Notes: a model not told the origin generated them from the sequence alone. Counted from the first letter of the stretch, positions 36,060-48,954 are shown. The stretch: DNA of 64,000 bases from Aspidapion aeneum (GCA_963576565.1 OY755042.1:8022372-8086371), one strand, 5' to 3'. Made by a program: numbers and translations.

Positions 36060-36320
36060 ATTCTTTTACTGGTAATTTTGCACTTATTTCTGAAATAATT
36101 TTTTTTGCCTCATCACCTAAGGGCCCTAAAGTTTCTACAGCAAATGGTATGAAAATAAATCTGTTTATTAATTCCGAATATTTTCTTATTTTATTTTGTT
36201 CCGATAATTATGCCGCGGCGCCTTTAGATTTTGAAGTTTGGGAAAAAGGTCACTCTTAGTAGTAGGAAATAAACATTCACGAAGACATGGAACAGAAATA
36301 AATAGGTACCGATCATAAAC
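36060..36320 (-). pseudogene. Remnant of a LINE-type protein C-terminus inside the array unit
   Basis: In unit 2 the - strand reads KIRKYSELINRFIFIPFAVE, then TLGPLGDEAKKIISEISAKL. The FIPFAVETLG phrase is, from memory, common near the end of certain retroelement reverse transcriptase proteins. The same frame is present in units 3 to 5, while unit 1 has a frame-breaking duplication. The frame is short and ends where the family F sequence begins. The family assignment needs a profile search. Confidence 0.45.
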
Positions 36321-39300
36321 TGAATATTACAAAAAATATTTAAAAAACAAAGTTTCGATTTTCTGAATCTTACTCTCAAACTATTATGTATAAAAATTAC
36401 TAGGATAGTCTCGACTATAATGAATAACTTTATAATTTCTTGTTTTTATTTCTTTTTAACCCGCTAGTAAATAAAATAGCATGTATTTATTTCAATTTTT
36501 TATTTACCAATAAATAAAAACCCTAGGTAGGTATACAATTGTCAAAAACAAACGACAGGATAAACCTCTTTCTCTTGATGTTTTGACAAATATAAATTTA
36601 ATAAACACAGGAAATAATATTTGGTGCAAGCGTTACGCTACACCAATTTAAAGTGATATAGTTTAAAGTTCAAAAAACTTTATTTGGAAAAAGTTTAACC
36701 TATATACAATAAATATACATCTAATATGTTTTTACAGAATTATAATCATGTGACTTTATGAAATTACGACTTTTTCTGGCAAACGTACCGATATCGGACC
36801 AATAATCCGTGTATCGCATAGACAAGATAAAACCTAAAGCTTAATGCCTTAAGCTTGTTTTCCACGGTGCCAGAACCCGCCACGAGCGAGGGACGACCAA
36901 CGTGAAGCAAGCCCAAGAAACAGCGACAAAGATCGCATGACACTTGACAAACATTTCACTTTGAGAGAAACTTTACAGACATAATTTATGTACTGTAAGT
37001 TGGTTTTTATTTTCAATATAAATGATATCTATAAAAGGTTTGATAAATTTTTATTTAATAGACTAGACTAGTTGGTTATTTTCGTATAAGCCTAAAATCG
37101 AACGGTTGTACGAAGTTTATCTCAGTTTCGTATGCGCTTCAAGTATCATGCATCTTATTCCGATACAGGCGATGTTATTATAGTTTATTCTGTACTGGGT
37201 GGGCCAAAAAAAACCAGACATTTTATTTTTCATTATAACTTTTGAACTAAACAATCGATTTTATTAGGACAAACTGCACTTAACAGAGAATTAATCAAAT
37301 GTGATTGTGATTCTTTTACTGGTAATTTTGCACTTATTTCTAAAATAATTTTTTTTGCCTCATCACCTAAGGGCCCTAAAGTTTCTACAGCAAATGGTAT
37401 GAAAATAAATCTGTTTATTAATTCCGAATATTTTCTGATTTTATTTTGTTCCGATAATTATGCTGCGGCGCCTTCAGATTTCGAAGTTTGGGAAAAAGGT
37501 CACTCTTAGTAGTAGGAAATAAACATTCACGAAGACATGGAATAGAAATAAATAGGTACCGATCATAAACTGAATATTACAAAAAATATTTAAAAAACAA
37601 AGTTTCGATTTTCTGAATCTTACTCTCAAACTATTATGTATAAAAATTACTAGGATAGTCTCGACTATAATGAATAACTTTATAATTTCTTGTTTTTATT
37701 TCTTTTTAACCCGCTAGTAAATAAAATAGCATGTATTTATTTCAATTTTTTATTTACCAATAAATAAAAACCCTAGGTAGGTATACAATTGTCAAAAACA
37801 AACGACAGGATAAACCTCCTTCTCTTGATGTATTGACAAATATAAATTTAATAAACACAGGAAATAATATTTGGTGCAAGCGTTGCGCTACACCAATTTA
37901 AAGTGATATAGTTTAAAGTTCAAAAAACTTTATTTAGAAAAAGTTTAACCTATATACAATAAATATACATCTAATATGTTTTTACAGAATTATAATCATG
38001 TGACTTTATGAAATTACGACTTTTTCTGGCAAACGTACCGATATCGGACCAATAATCCGTGTATCGCATAGACAAGATAAAACCTAAAGCTTAATGCCTT
38101 AAGCTTGTTTTCCACGGTGCCAGAACCCGCCACGAGCGAGGGACGACCAACGTGAAGCAAGCCCAAGAAACAGCGACAAAGATCGCATGACACTTGACAA
38201 ACATTTCACTTTGAGAGAAACTTTACAGACATAATTTATGTACTGTAAGTTGGTTTTTATTTTCAATATAAATGATATCTATAAAAGGTTTGATAAATTT
38301 TTATTTAATAGACTAGACTAGTTGGTTATTTTCGTATAAGCCTAAAATCGAACGGTTGTACGAAGTTTATCTCAGTTTCGTATGCGCTTCAAGTATCATG
38401 CATCTTATTCCGATACAGGCGATGTTATTATAGTTTATTCTGTACTGGGTGGGCCAAAAAAAACCAGACATTTTATTTTTCATTATAACTTTTGAACTAA
38501 ACAATCGATTTTATTAGGACAAACTGCACTTAACAGAGAATTAATCAAATGTGATTGTGATTCTTTTACTGGTAATTTTGCACTTATTTCTAAAATAATT
38601 TTTTTTGCCTCATCACCTAAGGGCCCTAAAGTTTCTACAGCAAATGGTATGAAAATAAATCTGTTTATTAATTCCGAATATTTTCTGATTTTATTTTGTT
38701 CCGATAATTATGCTGCGGCGCCTTCAGATTTCGAAGTTTGGGAAAAAGGTCACTCTTAGTAGTAGGAAATAAACATTCACGAAGACATGGAACAGAAATA
38801 AATAGGTACCGATCATAAACTGAATATTACAAAAAATATTTAAAAAACCAAGTTTCGATTTTCTGAATCTTACTCTCAAACTATTATGTATAAAAATTAC
38901 TAGGATAGTCTCGACTATAATGAATAACTTTATAATTTCTTGTTTTTATTTCTTTTTAACCCGCTAGTAAATAAAATAGCATGTATTTATTTCAATTTTT
39001 TATTTACCAATAAATAAAAACCCTAGGTAGGTATACAATTGTCAAAAACAAACGACAGGATAAACCTCCTTCTCTTGATGTATTGACAAATATAAATTTA
39101 ATAAACACAGGAAATAATATTTGGTGCAAGCGTTGCGCTACACCAATTTAAAGTGATATAGTTTAAAGTTCAAAAAACTTTATTTAGAAAAAGTTTAACC
39201 TATATACAATAAATATACATCTAATATGTTTTTACAGAATTATAATCATGTGACTATGAAATTACGACGTTTTCTGGCAAACGTACCGATATCGGACCAA

Positions 39301-39456
39301 TAATCCGTGTATCGCATAGACAAGATAAAACCTAAAGCTTAATGCCTTAAGCTTGTTTTCCACGGTGCCAGAACCCGCCACGAGCGAGGGACGACCAACG
39401 TGAAGCAAGCCCAAGAAACAGCGACAAAGATCGCATGACACTTGACAAACATTTCA

Positions 39457-40010
39457 AATGAATTAAGTAAATCAATAGGCAGAAATGTATACTTTTCTTT
39501 AATTGAATCAAACTTACGATATGGCATTCCTTTCTGGGGTACATGTTCAATGTATTTATTTAGATCAGTGTTTATTCTTCAAAAAAGAGCAATTAGGTAT
39601 TTTTGCAATGTAAATTCTAGATATCACTGCAAAGACTTGTTTATCAAAAATAATATTTTGACTCTTCCTTGTTTATATATTCTTGAAACAATTTGTCTGA
39701 TAAATAAACATCTAAATTACTTTGAAATAAACCAAAATACTTATTCAACGAGACAAGTTCATAATCTTACATTACCTATACCACATTCATTTTTATTTAA
39801 AAAATCCATAATTTATAACGGTATAAAATTGTATAATAATTTGCCAAACAATATAAAACTTAATAATAACTATAACATATTTAGAAATAAGTGCAAGGAT
39901 TTTCTTATCACTAAAGCTTTTTATTCAATTAACGAATTTCTTGATCAGAGTTACAATTAAGGAATAATTTTAAACTTAAAATTCTCAATTATTATAAAAG
40001 TAAATTAAAA

Positions 40011-40050
<40 letters not shown>

Positions 40051-40216
40051 AACAACATAATTAAACCATTTATTGGATGGATTTATATATTTTATATTTT
40101 TTAAATGATTTTTTCTATTATTATTATTAGTTATGTATTTGCTTTGTCTACAAAGTTTTATACTTTATATAAGACAATAAAGCTTGATTTGATTTGATTT
40201 GATTTGATTTGATTTG
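39457..40216 (+). pseudogene. 5'-truncated LINE inserted in array unit 4
   Basis: 760 bp. From the first base it encodes the end of a Jockey/CR1-type ORF2: SLIESNLRYGIPFWGTCS, SVFILQKRAIRYFCN, ILTLPCLYILETICLINKH, YNGIKLYNNLPNNIKLN and a stop at 39958-39960. A 3' untranslated region follows with a TA run (40013-40047) and a terminal ATTTG repeat (about 40185-40216). Compared with neighbouring units, about 8-10 bp of target are missing at the insertion point, in place of a target duplication. The frame is intact from the truncation to the stop, so the insertion is young. Confidence 0.85.
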
Positions 40217-41565
40217 AAACTTTACAGACATAATTTATGTACTGTAAGTTGGTTTTTATTTTCAATATAAATGATATCTATAAAAGGTTTGATAAATTTT
40301 TATTTAATAGACTAGACTAGTTGGTTATTTTCGTATAAGCCTAAAATCGAACGGTTGTACAAAGTTTATCTCAGTTTCGTATGCGCTTCAAGTATCATGC
40401 ATCTTATTCCGATACAGGCGATGTTATTATAGTTTATTCTGTACTGGGTGGGCCAAAAAAAAACCAGACATTTTATTTTTCATTATAACTTTTGAACTAA
40501 ACAATCGATTTTATTAGGACAAACTGCACTTAACCGAGAATTAATCAAATGTGATTGTGATTCTTTTACTGGTAATTTTGCACTTATTTCTGAAATAATT
40601 TTTTTTGCCTCATCACCTAATGGCCCTAAAGTTTCTACAGCAAATGGTATGAAAATAAATCTGTTTATTAATTCCGAATATTTTCTTATTTTATTTTGTT
40701 CCGATATTTATGCTGCGGCGCCTTTAGATTTTGAAGTTTGGGAAAAAGGTCACTCTTAGTAGTAGGAAATAAACATTCACGAAGACATGGAACAGAAATA
40801 AATAGGTACCGATCATAAACTGAATATTACAAAAAATATTTAAAAAACAAAGTTTCGATTTTCTGAATCTTACTCTCAAACTATTATGTATAAAAATGAC
40901 TAGGATAGTCTCGACTATAATGAATAACTTTATAATTTCTTGTTTTTATTGATTTGATACATCAGATTACTGCCGGTAACTGCATTATTTAATTAAAAAA
41001 ACTATCAATTATGAATCGTGTTTCTTTTTAACCCGCTAGTAAATAAAATAGCATGTATTTATTTAAATTTTTTATTTACCAATAAATAAAAACCCTAGGT
41101 AGGTATACAATTGTCAAAAACAAACGACAGGATAAACCTCTTTCTCTTGATGTTTTGACAAATATAAATTTAATAAACACAGGAAATAATATTTGGTGCA
41201 AGCGTTACGCTACACCAATTTAAAGTGATATAGTTTAAAGTTCAAAAAACTTTATTTGGAAAAAGTTTAACCTATATACAATAAATATACATCTAATATG
41301 TTTTTACAGAATTATAATCATGTGACTTTATGAAATTACGACGTTTTCTGGAAAACGTACCGATATCGGACCAATAATCCGTGTATCGCATAGACAAGAT
41401 AAAACCTAAAGCTTAAGGCCTTAAGCTTGTTTTCCACGGTGCCAGAACCCGTCACCAAGAAAAAACGACAAAGATCGCATGACACTTGACAAACATTTCA
41501 CTTTGAGAGAAACTTTACAGACATAATTTATGTACTGTAGGTTGGTTTTTATTTTCAATATAAAT

Positions 41566-42730
41566 CAGGGCTATCAAAATGGACGGGCCACGATCCAAGG
41601 CCAACACAAAAATAGAGGCCACGACCCTGAAAAAATCAGCTGTTCTCCCGGGGCTGAATTTTACATTGGGTCTTATGGGAGGTCAGACGTTTTTTTAGGA
41701 TATTTTCAAAATGGCACTACAGATTTCCGCAAAATTTCAGTCAAATATTCTCAGACACCATCCCGATATTCCACCAAATGTTTGTAAGGAAGCAACATGA
41801 TTAAAAGGTTAAAATCTTCAAGATTTAGCATTCCTTATTTTGAATTCAAATTACCCGCCATGTACCACATGCCAACTGTTATATTTGACATGTATTTGAC
41901 TTTGTCATATGTGATTGTCACATTCGCTTCTGCTTCAAACTTAATTTTTGTGTGAGCTAATGAAGCGGCTATGAAAAATTAGGGCTTACTATACATTTAA
42001 AAAAATTGTTCTTCCAGAATAAAGTAGAAACAATCTCAAAAACGGCTCTATTTAACAAAAAATCAAATATCCATGAACCGTCATTCCAACTTCAAAATTT
42101 TAAAGACAATCAGCTGTGTTGTAACGTGACCATCAAAAAAAATCAGCCCCGGATGTGACGTCAACAAAGTGGAGGATCGTGGCCCGTCCATTTTGATAGC
42201 CCTGCACGTTACGACACAGCTGATTGTCTTTAAAATTTTGAAGTTGGAATGACGGTTCATGGATATTTGATTTTTTGTTAAATAAAGCCGTTTTTGAGAT
42301 TGTTTTGACTTTATTCTGGCAGAACAATTTTTAAATGTATAGTAAGCCCTAATTTTTCATAGCCGCTTCATTAGCTCACACAAAAATTAAGTTTAAAGCA
42401 GAAGCGAATGTGACAATCACATATGACAAAGTCAAATACATGTCAAATATAACAGTTGGCATGTGGTACATGGCGGGTAATTTGAATTCAAAATAAGGAA
42501 TGCTAAATCTTGAAAATTTTAACCTTTTCATCATGTTGCTTCCTTACAAACCTTTGGTGGAATATCGGGATGGTGTCTGAGAATATTTCAGTGAAATTTT
42601 GCGGAAATCTGTAGTGCCATTTTGAAAATATCATAAAAAAAACGTCTGACCTCCCATAAGACCCAATGTAAAATTCAGCCCTGGGAGAACAGCTGATTTT
42701 TTCAGGGTCGTGGCCTCTATTTTTGTGTTG
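41566..42730. mobile_element. Palindromic hAT-like element in array unit 5
   Basis: It starts CAGGGCTATCAAAATGG and is flanked by TATAAAT (41559-41565 and 42731-42737). It consists of a reverse copy (41597-42171) and a forward copy (42207-42730) of the 25762-27126 family, with a second CAGGGCTATC end inverted at 42190-42206 in the middle. The result is a palindrome with arms over 500 bp. No transposase. Confidence 0.7.
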
Positions 42731-42902
42731 TATAAATAAAATTTATAAAAAGTTTGATAAATTTTTATTTAATAGACTATACTAGTTGGCTATTTTCGTA
42801 TAAGCCTAAAATCGAATGGTTGTACAAAGTTTAGCTCAGTTTCGTATGCGCTTCAAGTGTCATGCATCTTATTCCGATACAGGCGATGTAGTTTATTATG
42901 TA

Positions 42903-44671
42903 CCAGGTGGGCCAAAAAAAACCGGACGTTTTATTTTTCATTATAACTTTTGAACTATACAATCGATTTTAATGGGACAAACTGCACTTAACAGAGAATT
43001 AATCAAAGTTTTGACATATAATTTTTTGTCCGCTATCTCAAAATCCAAGATGGCGGACCAAATTAAAATGTACCCTTCAAAGATGCTCATTTATTCTTGT
43101 GTTGCAAAAATGTTCTAATTATTTTTTTTAATTAGTAAGAAAGCTGCGTTCTCCCCACGCACAACAAGGTACGAATCAGCAAAATCCAGTGGTTCTAAAA
43201 AACAATGTTTTTGTTTTAACCATTGTTTTGCATATTATACGATTGCTTTGCCAATCATGTCTGCATTTATTTCCTTATAAATGCATTACTACTGAACCGA
43301 TTTTAATGAAATAAAAACATCCTGGTGACATTGATTGCTTTTTTAGGATCATGATCAAAGTTTATCGCCATCTTAAAATTTAATATGGCCAACAGAATAA
43401 TACTTGATTCTTAAAAATTGCGTGTTTATTCTTAGTTTCAGCAAATGTTTTAGGTTTTTTTTAATTTGTAGAAAAGTACTACTTTTCTCCCACACAACAA
43501 GGTGCAAATTAGTAAAACCGGTGGGGTATTGTTTTATCCTGTCTGCATTCATTTCCTTATAAATTCGTTATTACTAAACCAATTTAAGCAATATAAAAAA
43601 AATCGTGTTGAGAATTGATTGCTCTTTAAAGATTATAATCGAAATGTCGGACAGAATCATACTTGCTTATTCTTATTTTCCGAAAATGTTTTAGTTTTTT
43701 TTTATTTATAGAAAAACATTACTTTTCTCCCGCATAAAGAGATACAAATTAATTAAGTGCTTTTCTATAAATTAAAAAAAACAACTAAAACATTTTTAGA
43801 AAATAAGAATAAACGTGCCTGTTTGAAGGGTCAAGAATGATTATTTCCAACATCCTAACTTCTAAGATAGCGACAAATTTCAATTATAAACTTTAAAGAT
43901 CAATCAATTCTCAGTGATTTTTTTTGTTTCACTAAGATCGGTTCAGAAATAATGAGTTTATAAAGAAATAAATGCAGACAGGATTGGCAATGCAATCGTA
44001 TAATCTGTAAAACAATGGCTGAAACAAAAATAGATTTTTGGAGAACCACCAAACCGATTTTACTAATTTATACCTTGTTGTGCGGGGGAAAAGTAGTGCT
44101 TTTCTATAAATTAAAAAAAAACTAAAATATTTTCACAAAATAAGACTAAACACGCCATTTTGAAGAATCAATTATGATTCTGTCCACCATCTTAAATTTG
44201 AAGATGTTAATAAATTTTTATCATGATCTTTAAAAAGCAATCAATTGTCACTACTTTTTATTTCATCAAGATCGGTTCAGTAGTAATGAATTTATAAGAA
44301 AATAAATGTAGACATGATTGGCAAGGCAATCATATAATATTCAAAACAATGGTTAAAACAAAAATATTTTTTTTTAGAACCACCGAACCGATTTTGCTGA
44401 TTCATACCTTGTTGTGCGTGGCAAGAATGCTGCTTTTTGAGTGATTTAAAACAATTATTAGAACATGTTCGCAACAAAAGAATAAACGAGCATCTTTAAA
44501 GGGTACAATTTTATTTCGTCCGCCATCTTGGATTTTGAAATGGTGGACAAAAAATGTATTTATTCAAAACTATGATTAATTCTCTGCCAAGTGCAGTTTG
44601 TCCTATTAAAATCGATGGTATAGTTCAAAAGTTATAATAAAAAAATGTCCGGTTTTTTTTGGCTCACTCGG
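42903..44671. mobile_element. Foldback family F, complete copy, TA-flanked
   Basis: 1769 bp with ends CCAGGTGGGCCAAAAAAAAC and inverted ...GGCTCACTCGG, TA at 42901-42902 and 44672-44673. The outer arms (about 230 bp) pair well and contain 'ccaagatggcgg'. The interior holds further inverted repeats with 'cacaacaaggt' phrases. No coding frame is seen. Probably a Tc1/mariner-type non-autonomous element. Confidence 0.75.
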
Positions 44672-44673
44672 TA

Positions 44674-45226
44674 TATTATCCTTTGATTGCATCGTGGAAA
44701 ACCGAAAGAAATGTTAGTGTCACGTGATATTAAATGATGGTGGCGTCACCTCAAAATTTTTATGTTAATCTTAAAAGTTTTTTTATTTTTTTTAAGTCAG
44801 CCTAAATAGTTTAGGTTATATATTTTTTATTGATGTGATAAAAATATAAAATCATCGAAAACATAAAATATAAATCAAATAAACCATAAAAAACCTTCGG
44901 CAACTGAAGGGCTTAATGATGTTTGTACAGATGAATGAAATACTTTTTAAGAATTACAAAATTAAGCTAAAAATAATGTTTAACACTACGTCAAATTAAC
45001 AGGCAACTTTAAAAACATCTCATAAGTTTGCAAAAATATCTTACTATAATTTTGATCATTTCTTATTTAAAACTTATTAGTCGAAATCATTAATTTAGAC
45101 TAATAGACCACTTATCAAACCTGCGCGGACTGAAAGCCATGGGAAGAAATTAAAATACGCAATTTTTACAGTAACTAAGCAAGCAAGGCGGAAATTTGAT
45201 AGCTCCGATTTAAAAGAACATGCACA
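44674..45226. other. No gene seen
   Basis: AT-rich spacer. No exon or terminal repeat recognised. Confidence 0.4.
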
Positions 45227-45232
45227 TGTAAA

Positions 45233-46415
45233 CAGTGTGCCTGAATGAAGTATAGGTTACATGAAAATGGTTCCAAAAACTAATTGCACATTTTGAATAT
45301 GGACTCTTTCCTGACTTCAGAGCCATATTCATATAAATCCTAGCTGATCCTTTTCTCGAAATTTTATCAATTTTTTGACATTTTTCTAGTTAGTCTAGGC
45401 GTTGGCTCCTGTCACGTGTGACCTGATATGTGCGCTCAGTTTGACTGCGGGGCTTTGTTATGCACCCATAGGCGTATAGAAAAAGTTTGGTCACGTGGTC
45501 GATTGTCATAGTGGTCTGGCCGCCATCTTTGAAAATGTGCGCCAAATTTATATATATTTTTTTTGTTTTATGTATCTCTCTACCCATTGATCCAATTTTA
45601 ATTTTTTAAAGCTTGTTTTACTCCATTTTTAAAGACAAATAAATTTTGTCATTACACATTTCTTGATAAATGAGTAGCTTTTGAGATATACCAAGATTTT
45701 TAGTATTTCCGCTCGCAAAAGAATTAAAATAATACCTATGCTCATTTTAAAGTAGCTACAATTTTATTGACATTTGTTTTTTTTTGTTACATAGAAGGCT
45801 TAAATCCTTAAATGGAATATTAACTTTATGTTTAAAAAGTTTGTGTGAAGGATTTAAAGCCTTTTATGTAACAAATTAAAAACAAATGTTAATAATATTG
45901 TAGCTACAAAAAAAATAAACATGGGTATTATTTTAATACTTTTGCGAGAGGAAATACAAATAATCTTGGTATATCTTAAAAAACTAATTGATTTATCAAA
46001 AGCTGTGCAATGACAAAAATTTATTTGACTTTTAAAGAAGAGTAAAACAAGCTTTTAAAAATTAAAATCGGACCACTGGGTAAGGCGATACGCCTAAACA
46101 AAAAATCTATTAATTTGGCGGCCATTATCCATGGCGTCAAACGACCATAAGTTCGACCACGTGACCAAACTTTTTTTACGCTCCTGCTTAACAAAGCCCC
46201 GCAGTCAAACTGAGCGCACATATTAGGTCACACGTGACAGAAGCCAGCGCCTGAATTAACTAGAGAAATGTCAATAATTGATAAGATTTCGAGAAGAGGA
46301 TCAGCAAGGAATTATATGAATATGGCTCTGAAGTCAGGAAAGAGTCCATATTCAAAACGTGCAATTAGTTTTTGGAACCATTTTCATGTAGCCTATACTT
46401 TATTCAGGAACACTG
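45233..46415. mobile_element. Foldback element, family G (copy 2), 6 bp target duplication
   Basis: 1183 bp with ends CAGTGTGCCTGAATGAAGTA and inverted ...TACTTTATTCAGGAACACTG, flanked by TGTAAA (45227-45232 and 46416-46421). Same arm content as copy 1 at 32442 but with a shorter core. No coding frame. The 6 bp duplication does not point to one superfamily. Confidence 0.75.
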
Positions 46416-46421
46416 TGTAAA

Positions 46422-46700
46422 ACACGAACAGGTTTTAGACAGACCAGAGAATTTGTAAACCGACCAACAGCAACCAGACTTGAACACAACCTGTTGATGG
46501 AACAGATGAAACGTATAGGAGTTGAGAACGAGAACCACCCAGCTTGTGGACAGGAAGAAAAGATGTCAACGCACCCCGTGGAAAAATGTGGGCCCTACAC
46601 AAGGGTTAGACAACAGGCACTCGATGCACCAACCCTGAGCAAGGAAGAGGTGCACTTGCTTAAATTGGCTGGCATAAAGAGAAGAGGAAGGCCCAATGTG
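46422..46700 (+). pseudogene. LINE-type C-terminal fragment with Cys/His motif (tentative)
   Basis: An open + strand frame reads TGFRQTREFVNRPTATRLEH, NLLMEQMKRIGVENENHPAC, GQEEKMSTHPVEKC and YTRVRQQALDAPTLSKEE. The order Leu-Gly-like segment, P-x-C-G-x-E, then H and C, R-x-x-L resembles the C-terminal end of LINE proteins that follow an RNase H domain. No stop lies before about 46700. A broken host exon cannot be excluded. Confidence 0.4.
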
Positions 46701-47956
46701 TTTAGAATATTACGCAAAATTATTAAAATAGTATATTTTATCATGACTACATTTAAAATCAAGTTTTCTAATTTCCGATTTGAATTTGCCGCTAAAACGC
46801 TCATTTCTAGCATGGCGTTGCAATGACGTCACAGAGCAGTAAACTCGCGGACAGATACACGGCATTCAAGTGTTTATTTGTTTTTGGTCTGTTTTTACTG
46901 TTTTTTATGTAAAAAAATTACCTATAAGTGACGTGTAGTGCCTCAGTGTTCGAATACTAGCATAACAACACCTGAAAAACTATTTATTTATGTACATACC
47001 TACAGCAGTCAAAGAACGGAAAAAGTGGCTAGAACTTGCTCGAATAATCGGCTTTGGAGAATCCGTTTTCCATTGAAAATATTTTTTATAAGCAAAACAC
47101 AAAATAAAATCTAATTTAGGACGATAATTCGCACTTTAAACCAAAGCAAACATTACCATCCATAAGAAAATAACACAGAAAATAGGTTCGTTCGAGGCGT
47201 TTACTGTTTTGTGACGTCACTCGCAGCTGATTGGTAGACTGAATCACGTGGCTAATTGTTTTAATTCAATCAATTTATTTAATTAAAAGAACTATAAATT
47301 TCAGAAAAAATTAAACAAAAAAGTTTGTGCAAAGAAGAAAGATGGCCAGTCCGCTAGATGGCGCAACAACTTGTAATTTACTCGCATTGCACCGCCGCGA
47401 GTATTTCATATATAGGAGTTGGTTTTGGTTAAAATTGGCTTACCTGGGTTTGCTGTTCTCTACTGATGACGTGAAATACACAGAAACGTACGTCTAGAGA
47501 TGCAACCTTGTGTAAGTAGGAAAACAACCAAAATCAACTCTTCCCTCTCCTTCTGACACTCGCAAGTTAGGCACACATACCTTTGTGTGAAGTATAAAAT
47601 TCGTTTTGATTGAAAAAAGTTTGTTTTTAGCATTACCAAGACCTAAAGAGATATCTAAAAATAAATATATATTTATTTTTTCCTACAGTCAAACACCCTA
47701 TTACCGAGAGTGGGATAAATGAAAGACTTGGGGCATGGCATAAAGGTCCTACTCCGGCTTACTTGCCTACTACTAGTACTAAATTAATTTAAAATCGACT
47801 ATTAGTTTAAACAAGTATTTTTTCTTTAAAATATCTCACATGAAAAAAAATCACTTGTTCACACTTTGCCCAATTTTTTTTTGTAAATCTTGGTTGTGAA
47901 AAACCCTTTACCCTTAAAGGTGCCTGTAAAATTAAACAAAATAAAATTCTTCTAAT
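46701..47956 (-). other. Probable 3' untranslated region and flank of gene 2
   Basis: Downstream of the gene 2 stop (47957-47959). On the - strand an AATAAA signal can be read at 47672-47677, about 280 bp after the stop. The remainder is AT-rich with a 'ccgctagatggcgca' phrase near 47351. No other gene seen. Confidence 0.4.
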
Positions 47957-48051
47957 CTAATCTAACTCTAAACTACGGTATTCCTCGGGAGATACTTGTG
48001 TTACCATTAGGTTTCCATCTGGTAACATCACTACCACTTTGTGGGTACCGC
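47957..48051 (-). CDS. Gene 2, last coding exon
   Basis: On the - strand the acceptor 'ttattttag' precedes the exon. With one base from the previous exon it encodes GGTHKVVVMLPDGNLMVTQV and SPEEYRSLELD, then TAG at 47957-47959. The phase matches the donor at 53678 exactly. The LPDG-x-L-M-V-T segment resembles the GPDG-x-x-x-x-L-L-V-T segment of exon 60026-60269. It forms the acidic C-terminus of the protein. Family not recognised; a nuclear regulatory protein is the best guess from composition. Confidence 0.75.
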
Positions 48052-48214
48052 CTAAAATAATAAAAAAGACAATGGTTAGTTTTAGGGCCCTAGCTATAAA
48101 TTATATAACGGAGAGAATTTAGGGAAATAAGAGCACGGAATAAATAAGAAAAATTAGATAAAAATAATTCTGAACACTACCTCGGTTTTATGAAATTTTC
48201 CTTGTTTGGATTAA

Positions 48215-48954
48215 AATACTCTGCTAATATATAGGCCCCTAAGCTCACACTAGGTACTATAGTTATAGTTTACGTGTGAGCTAATATAACTAAAAACTGA
48301 AATATATTTTATTCAACTCCAGACTAAATTACCTTTTGTTTGATACCACACAAGCCATGTTTTGACTAAAACTCAAATTTTTAAAATCTACCCCCGCCCT
48401 TAAAAAAAGTAAAAACTAAAATGTATTTTGTTAAACTCCGGTCTCAATTTCCTTTCGTTTGATATCACACACGCCATATTTTCACTTAAACTCGAATTTC
48501 TGAAATATACCCCCACCCTTTTTTTTAAATAAATTAAAATGTATTTTGTTTAACTCCAGACTCAATTACCTTTCGTTTGATATCACACACGCCATATTTT
48601 CACATAAACTCTAATTTTTGAAATCTACCCCCACCCTTTTATTTGGTTTGTGTTCGGTGGATTTTGTTCATTTTTAAATGGGACCATCTCGACCCAAGAC
48701 CCAGCCTAGGTACCAAATTTCATTAAAATCGGCCGAGCGGTTTTTGAGTTATGCGCGTTGGTCGTTACAGACATACAGACAGACAGACAGACATACAGAC
48801 AGACAGACAGACAGACGGCGCAACAAAAAAGTTTCAAAATCATCTGAAACGCAAAGATATATAAAAATTTTTGAAATCGGAGCAACTTTTTTTTTCTCGA
48901 AAAAATTAGGATCACCATAGCTCACACTACTATAGTATAGTATAGGTGTGAGCT
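48215..48954 (+). mobile_element. Hairpin-ended GACA-type element, copy e
   Basis: Complete copy with both terminal hairpins, three 115 bp units and a GACA run at about 48771-48817. It lies in the intron just upstream of the last exon of gene 2 (160 bp from its acceptor), antisense to the gene. Confidence 0.8.

Larger units (their letters stand above)
34805..43016 (+). repeat. Tandem array of a 1.25 kb unit, five units
   Basis: Units start at the phrase 'tgattcttttactgg' at 34813, 36058, 37308, 38558 and 40558. Spacing is 1245, 1250, 1250 and 2000 bp; the fourth unit is longer because of the LINE 39457-40216. Units 3 and 4 are almost identical. Unit 5 carries a 72 bp insertion near 40951-41022 and the hAT-like insertion 41566-42730. 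Each unit ends with the first 105-110 bp of foldback family F, and the last one runs into the complete F element 42903-44671. No intact gene is in the unit. Confidence 0.9.

Noticed and set aside
34805..43016. CRISPR-like or gene-cluster reading of the regular repeats
   Set aside because: The units are 1.25 kb, contiguous, without spacers, and the sequence is from a eukaryotic genome.
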